Under the pieces are notes generated by a model. That model searched no databases. It saw only the letters and a program-made list of their open reading frames with translations, and was not told where the DNA came from. Below are positions 60,397-64,000 of a stretch of 64,000 nt of DNA, piece after piece; within the stretch, counting starts at the first letter, position 1; each line of letters begins with the position of its first letter. Origin of the DNA: an uncultured Clostridia bacterium (GTDB taxonomy: Bacteria; Bacillota; Clostridia; Christensenellales; QALW01); contig CAKRZX010000009.1 of NCBI GenBank assembly GCA_934434555.1, positions 10,470-74,469 of the forward strand, in the 5' to 3' direction. The translations under genes and the position numbers were made by a program.

Positions 60397-61806
60397 TTAT
60401 AACATTGTTCTGTTGCCCGGTCGTGTTGAGGACTGCTTTTTCCTTGTAACATTGCGCTGACGGGATCGCACCTGCTTTGCACGGCGTCTTCTTACCGTTA
60501 TACCGCCCCAAAAGATAAGCGCAAGCGCAACAACCGAGAAGAACGGAATGAGGAAATACCTGTTTGAAAGGAACCCAAACGAAATGCGCGTCTTACCCTT
60601 TATCCCCAAAGAAACCAGGTCTGACGGGCTGACCGTGTTTGCATCAACCGTGCGGGACGCAAGGGCACGTGCGGTATAAACCACCTCGCTGTTATACACA
60701 AATTCCACATCTCCCACATAGTCGCCCGCGGTAACGGGTGCGGTAACGGTGGGATATCTTACGGTTATAACGCTGTTTTGAAATGTACGGATTTTCGAAC
60801 CGTCGTCTTTTGAAACGGTCATAAACCCGCCTGACGTTCCGGGTTCAAGATACAGTTCCAACTGACCGTTGGATTCGTCGCCCGGGTCGGCGTTTTCCAC
60901 GTCAACAACAATGCGCTTTGAGGAAAACACGGTGTCTTTATCGAACGTGTCAAAGGATTCCCGCCCGTACTTGAAAAGCGCGCGGGTGTCGTTATCGCGT
61001 GAACCCTGGTCGGAAAACGCAACGATTGATACAAGATGTCGGTTGTCTTTTTCCATATAACTTGCAAGGCAGTTGCCCGCAAGCACGGTATAGCCCGTCT
61101 TTATGCCTTTAAGCCCGTCAAGGTGCGCCTGTGAGTTCGGGTTAAGCATGGTATTTGTGTTGTAGTATTCCATTTCCTTTTTGTTGTTCATATCGCCGCC
61201 GGGATAAACCGCGGCAGTGTAGCGGTAGGTTGAAAATACTTCAACAAGTTCGGGCGTGGCGCAAAGTTTGCGCGCAAGCAGCGAAAGGTCGTAGGCAGTG
61301 GTGTAGTGTCCGTCCTGGTCAAAGCCGTGGGCATTTTCGTAGTGAGTGTTTTCCATGCCCAACTCCGCCGCCTTGGCGTTCATAAGTTCGGCAAAAGCGG
61401 TTTCGCTGCCCGATGTAACGTAAGCAAGCACCTTTGCCGCATCGTTGCCGCTGGGCAGCATCATAGCGTAGAACAGGTCGTGAATGCTTATCATGTCGCC
61501 GTCGCAGAGATTTGCGCTTGACGAACCCGCGGGAACGTCAATCATCTCGGCGGTAACGGTAATAAAGGCGTTAAGGCGTTGTTTGTTCTGTTCAAAAGAT
61601 ACAAGCAACGTCATCATCTTTGTCAGACTTGCCGGCCTTATGCGGTCGTTCATATTTTTTCGGTACAGAATCGTGTCGGTGTCGGCGTCAACAAGAACGG
61701 CATATTTTGCGGTTATGCTCGGCGCACCGCCGGATCCGGCCGATACGCTTACGGGCAGAAGCAGCACGCATAAAAGCAGTACGGCGATCATTCTTTTCAG
61801 TTTCAA
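60397..61806 (-). CDS. D-alanyl-D-alanine carboxypeptidase (PBP5-type)
   Basis: A 469-residue exported peptidase S11 enzyme trimming the terminal D-Ala of peptidoglycan stem peptides. It has a signal peptide (residues 1-23, LLLPVSVSAG), the catalytic SLTK (S60-K63), SGN (119-121) and KTG (236-238), a C-terminal beta domain, one membrane helix (about 420-440) and a long basic tail rich in arginine, lysine and serine. The tail and membrane anchor after the beta domain are typical of clostridial forms. The likely start is TTG at 61806, 7 nt after GGGGGA; an ATG five codons later is the alternative. Confidence 0.95.
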   Translation of the reverse strand: MKLKRMIAVLLLCVLLLPVSVSAGSGGAPSITAKYAVLVDADTDTILYRKNMNDRIRPASLTKMMTLLVSFEQNKQRLNAFITVTAEMIDVPAGSSSANLCDGDMISIHDLFYAMMLPSGNDAAKVLAYVTSGSETAFAELMNAKAAELGMENTHYENAHGFDQDGHYTTAYDLSLLARKLCATPELVEVFSTYRYTAAVYPGGDMNNKKEMEYYNTNTMLNPNSQAHLDGLKGIKTGYTVLAGNCLASYMEKDNRHLVSIVAFSDQGSRDNDTRALFKYGRESFDTFDKDTVFSSKRIVVDVENADPGDESNGQLELYLEPGTSGGFMTVSKDDGSKIRTFQNSVITVRYPTVTAPVTAGDYVGDVEFVYNSEVVYTARALASRTVDANTVSPSDLVSLGIKGKTRISFGFLSNRYFLIPFFSVVALALIFWGGITVRRRRAKQVRSRQRNVTRKKQSSTRPGNRTML

Positions 61807-61847
61807 ATGTTATTCCCCCAAATAACAGTACTAATAAATTATATATA

Positions 61848-61877
61848 AGTATATCACAGATTATACTCCCGCGTCAA
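61848..61877 (-). promoter_or_regulatory. Promoter of the D,D-carboxypeptidase gene
   Basis: Minus-strand TTGACG (61872-61877), an 18-bp spacer and TATACT (61848-61853). Confidence 0.75.
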
Positions 61878-61945
61878 GCACCGGCGAAAAAACCGCCGCT
61901 GTGTCAAAAAATGCTGATTGCACGCCGTTTTCATATACGATTTTC

Positions 61946-61974
61946 TTGACGTTTTTCACGAATAGTATTATACT
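61946..61974 (+). promoter_or_regulatory. Promoter of the GGDEF gene
   Basis: TTGACG (61946-61951), a 17-bp spacer and TATACT (61969-61974). It has the same hexamers as the divergent carboxypeptidase promoter 70 bp away. Confidence 0.8.
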
Positions 61975-62028
61975 TAAAAACGAAATCTGTATGAAAAGCC
62001 GGATTCCGTTGTCCGTAAAAGGTGCGTT

Positions 62029-63810
62029 ATGAAAGAATCAATAATAACAAAGTATAAGATGTCAATATGGGTACCGATACTTGTCATGGTTCTCGGTATC
62101 TGTCTGTTAGGTCCGTTTGTACGCGGCATTGATTATGCACGCAGACAGCACAGGCAGGAAATCACAACGCTTAACGCCGAAACGTATTCCGAGCGTATGC
62201 GCAGCGAACTCAACAAGGGACTTACGGTAACAAACACTCTCGAACAGATTCTTATAAGCGAAAAGGGACAGATAAACGATTTTGATACAATTGCAAAAAA
62301 TCTGATGTCCGATTACATTCAGTGCATTGAACTTGCGCCCGACGGCGTTATCACACAGGTTTATCCCGAAAGTGAACGGGTGAATCTGAACATCTTTGAA
62401 TCAGCCGACAGCACAGAGGCTGCCGAATACAGCAGAGATTCGGACAAAGTTATCGCGCAAGGACCTTTTGTTCTTGCGCAAGGCAGCAATGCCGTCGACA
62501 TGGGCATTGAAATCCTCAATCCGGTATATATCTCAAAGGAAGACGGCGAATCTCCGAAGTTTTGGGGCTTTACGGTCGCTGTAATCAAAGCCCCGAAGAT
62601 ATTTGAAAATTCCATTGAGGCGCTTACCCGATTCGGATACAATTACCGACTTAGTGTAAAATCAAAAATAACAAACGACGAATGGCGCGGCGTATGTTGT
62701 TCCGGCGTTGAACTTACCGACCCGATTTCAAAGACGTTTGATTTCGGCTGCAATGAGTGGAAACTTGAAGTTGTGCCCGCGGCGGGCTGGAATAATATCA
62801 GCGACTCCGTTATCGTCTGTGCTGTTGGCGGAGTTATTATCGTAATGGTTTCGGCGCTTACGATGGCACTGCTTATCCTTGTGCAGCGGCACAACAAATA
62901 TAAGCGGCTTGCCCTGATTGATGTTCTTACCGACCTTTTGAACCGCGGCGGATTTGAAAACGAAATTGATAGGTATCACAGTGAACACGCGGGCGACCCC
63001 TGCGTCGAAGCGGTGCTTGACATTGACGATTTTAAGAAAATGAATGATATTTACGGGCATTCGGTGGGTGACGAAGTGCTTAAACACCTTGCAGCAGACT
63101 TACAGAGCACCTTTGGCGAAAATGCGATAATTGCCCGAAGCGGCGGCGACGAATTCAACATTATTCTTAAAAACCGCACCGCCGATGACGCAAAAGCGGA
63201 TTTGGAGAAATTCACCTTTGCACCGCACACGTTTTGGCACAATGAGAAAAAGTACAATTATACCGTGTCGGTGGGATATGCGGAATATCCCAAACAGGCA
63301 ACAACCCGCGCGGAACTTGCGAACAAAAGTGATATCGCCCTTTACGAGGCAAAACTTCACGGCAAACACAACTGCTATGTTTACAGCGATGAACTGAACA
63401 CTGAAAAGCGGGCGCGTTTAGGCTTTGCACTTAACGATGTTTCAAAAAATCTGCCGGGAGCATTTCTTATCTATAAGGCAGACGTCAACGATGACACCAT
63501 GCTTTTTGCAAACGACGAAATGATAATGCTTGCCGGATGCACCGACCTTGACGACTTTATGTGCTTCTGCGGACGCCGATTCGGAAATCTTTTGCACCCG
63601 GACGATAAAAGTCGGGTGGAAGAAAGTATCTGGCAGCAGATAAATTCTGACGGTTCAAATGATTACGTCAAATTCCGCCTTGCAACAAAAAGCGGCGGGT
63701 ACAAGTCGGTACTTGACCACGGCAGAATAGTTGACAGCCCAAACCACGGCAAGGTGTTTTACGTCCTGATTATTGATTCCGATTTCATTAAGGAAAGATA
63801 TGGGGATTAA
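62029..63810 (+). CDS. Membrane GGDEF-domain protein (putative diguanylate cyclase) with extracellular sensor
   Basis: A 593-residue protein: a first membrane segment (about 13-35), an extracytoplasmic sensor of about 220 residues with a CHASE-like layout (IELAPDGVITQVYPES, WGFTVAVIKAPKIFE), a second membrane segment (about 262-290), a GGDEF domain with SGGDEF (GGDEF at 372-376) and the DIDDFKKMNDIYGHSVGDEVL stretch, and a C-terminal PAS-like domain (about 480-590). The intact GGDEF motif points to c-di-GMP synthesis; no RxxD inhibitory site is present before it. Placing the PAS-like domain after GGDEF is less usual. No EAL or PilZ protein is nearby. ATG has AGGTG upstream. Confidence 0.9.
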   Translation: MKESIITKYKMSIWVPILVMVLGICLLGPFVRGIDYARRQHRQEITTLNAETYSERMRSELNKGLTVTNTLEQILISEKGQINDFDTIAKNLMSDYIQCIELAPDGVITQVYPESERVNLNIFESADSTEAAEYSRDSDKVIAQGPFVLAQGSNAVDMGIEILNPVYISKEDGESPKFWGFTVAVIKAPKIFENSIEALTRFGYNYRLSVKSKITNDEWRGVCCSGVELTDPISKTFDFGCNEWKLEVVPAAGWNNISDSVIVCAVGGVIIVMVSALTMALLILVQRHNKYKRLALIDVLTDLLNRGGFENEIDRYHSEHAGDPCVEAVLDIDDFKKMNDIYGHSVGDEVLKHLAADLQSTFGENAIIARSGGDEFNIILKNRTADDAKADLEKFTFAPHTFWHNEKKYNYTVSVGYAEYPKQATTRAELANKSDIALYEAKLHGKHNCYVYSDELNTEKRARLGFALNDVSKNLPGAFLIYKADVNDDTMLFANDEMIMLAGCTDLDDFMCFCGRRFGNLLHPDDKSRVEESIWQQINSDGSNDYVKFRLATKSGGYKSVLDHGRIVDSPNHGKVFYVLIIDSDFIKERYGD

Positions 63811-63966
63811 AACGCCGGACGCAAGAAGGGGGAGAACAGGCAACGGAGAAATTTTGGGGAGAACAATGGGCACCTTTTTTGATTTACTGCGGCGGATTGC
63901 TCAACTATCGCATTTTTGCATTAAACCCTGTATACAACATCCTTGCGCAATATCACAAATTGTCCC

Positions 63967-64000
63967 CTATTCGTCCTCCGGCAAGTCTTTCATAAATCCG
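63967..64000 (-). CDS. Possible 3' end of a gene entering from outside
   Basis: The minus strand reads GFMKDLPEDE and a TAG stop at 63967. The acidic ending is plausible for a protein C-terminus, but only 10 codons are visible, so this is tentative. The 156 bp between the GGDEF stop and this point show no gene and no clear terminator. Confidence 0.25.
   Translation of the reverse strand, partial: GFMKDLPEDE

Overview
The window looks like a chromosomal segment of an uncultured, probably gut-associated member of Clostridia (Bacillota). Four things point there: strong AGGAGG-type ribosome binding sites and sigma-A promoters of the TTGACA-N17-TATAAT kind; clostridial families such as HemZ, the TIGR04086 membrane protein, M42 peptidase and TldD/PmbA; the order secD-secF-recJ-relA-MBL-hemZ-hisS-aspS; and a set of plant-polysaccharide (rhamnose/uronate type) enzymes. 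No rRNA, tRNA, CRISPR array or intact insertion sequence was found.

Layout. 1-4.5 kb (+): end of a phosphodiester glycosidase, a YifB/ComM ATPase and a TldD/PmbA protease pair. 4.6-11.0 kb (-): ispE-lgt-pncB-DivIVA-like-membrane propeller-M42 peptidase, a tightly overlapped operon. 11.2-23.7 kb: a carbohydrate region with a GH106-like enzyme, an AraC regulator, a divergent ROK kinase/SIS/GH2 operon, a 228-bp repeat array, two Gfo/Idh/MocA oxidoreductases and an unrecognised toroid-like protein. 23.8-28.4 kb (-): dnaN-recF-aldo/keto reductase-gltX. 28.45-28.62 kb: an oriC-like DnaA-box cluster with DnaA-trios, but no dnaA beside it. 28.7-37.5 kb (+): miaB-mutS-mutL-miaA, a mannitol-dehydrogenase-family protein, a second DnaA-box cluster and KDPG aldolase. 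37.5-50.8 kb (-): trxA, then aspS, hisS, hemZ, an MBL hydrolase, relA, recJ, secF, secD and a TIGR04086 protein.

50.8-60.4 kb is accessory and partly decayed. It holds a frameshifted gene, an SLOG/DUF2493 gene split by a 275-bp MITE-like element with 2-bp TA target duplications, a GLUG-type surface protein, a related element fragment that forms the 3' end of a GH78 rhamnosidase gene, an MFS transporter with an XRE-TPR regulator, and a MATE transporter remnant. 60.4-64 kb holds a D,D-carboxypeptidase and a membrane GGDEF protein transcribed divergently.

Functionally the window joins core replication, repair, translation, stringent-response and secretion genes with genes for rhamnose- and uronate-containing polymers (GH106-like, GH2, GH78, UxaB-like, KDPG aldolase). 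The most notable observations are the displaced oriC-like region with a second DnaA-box cluster 8 kb away, and the MITE whose exact removal restores an intact reading frame.
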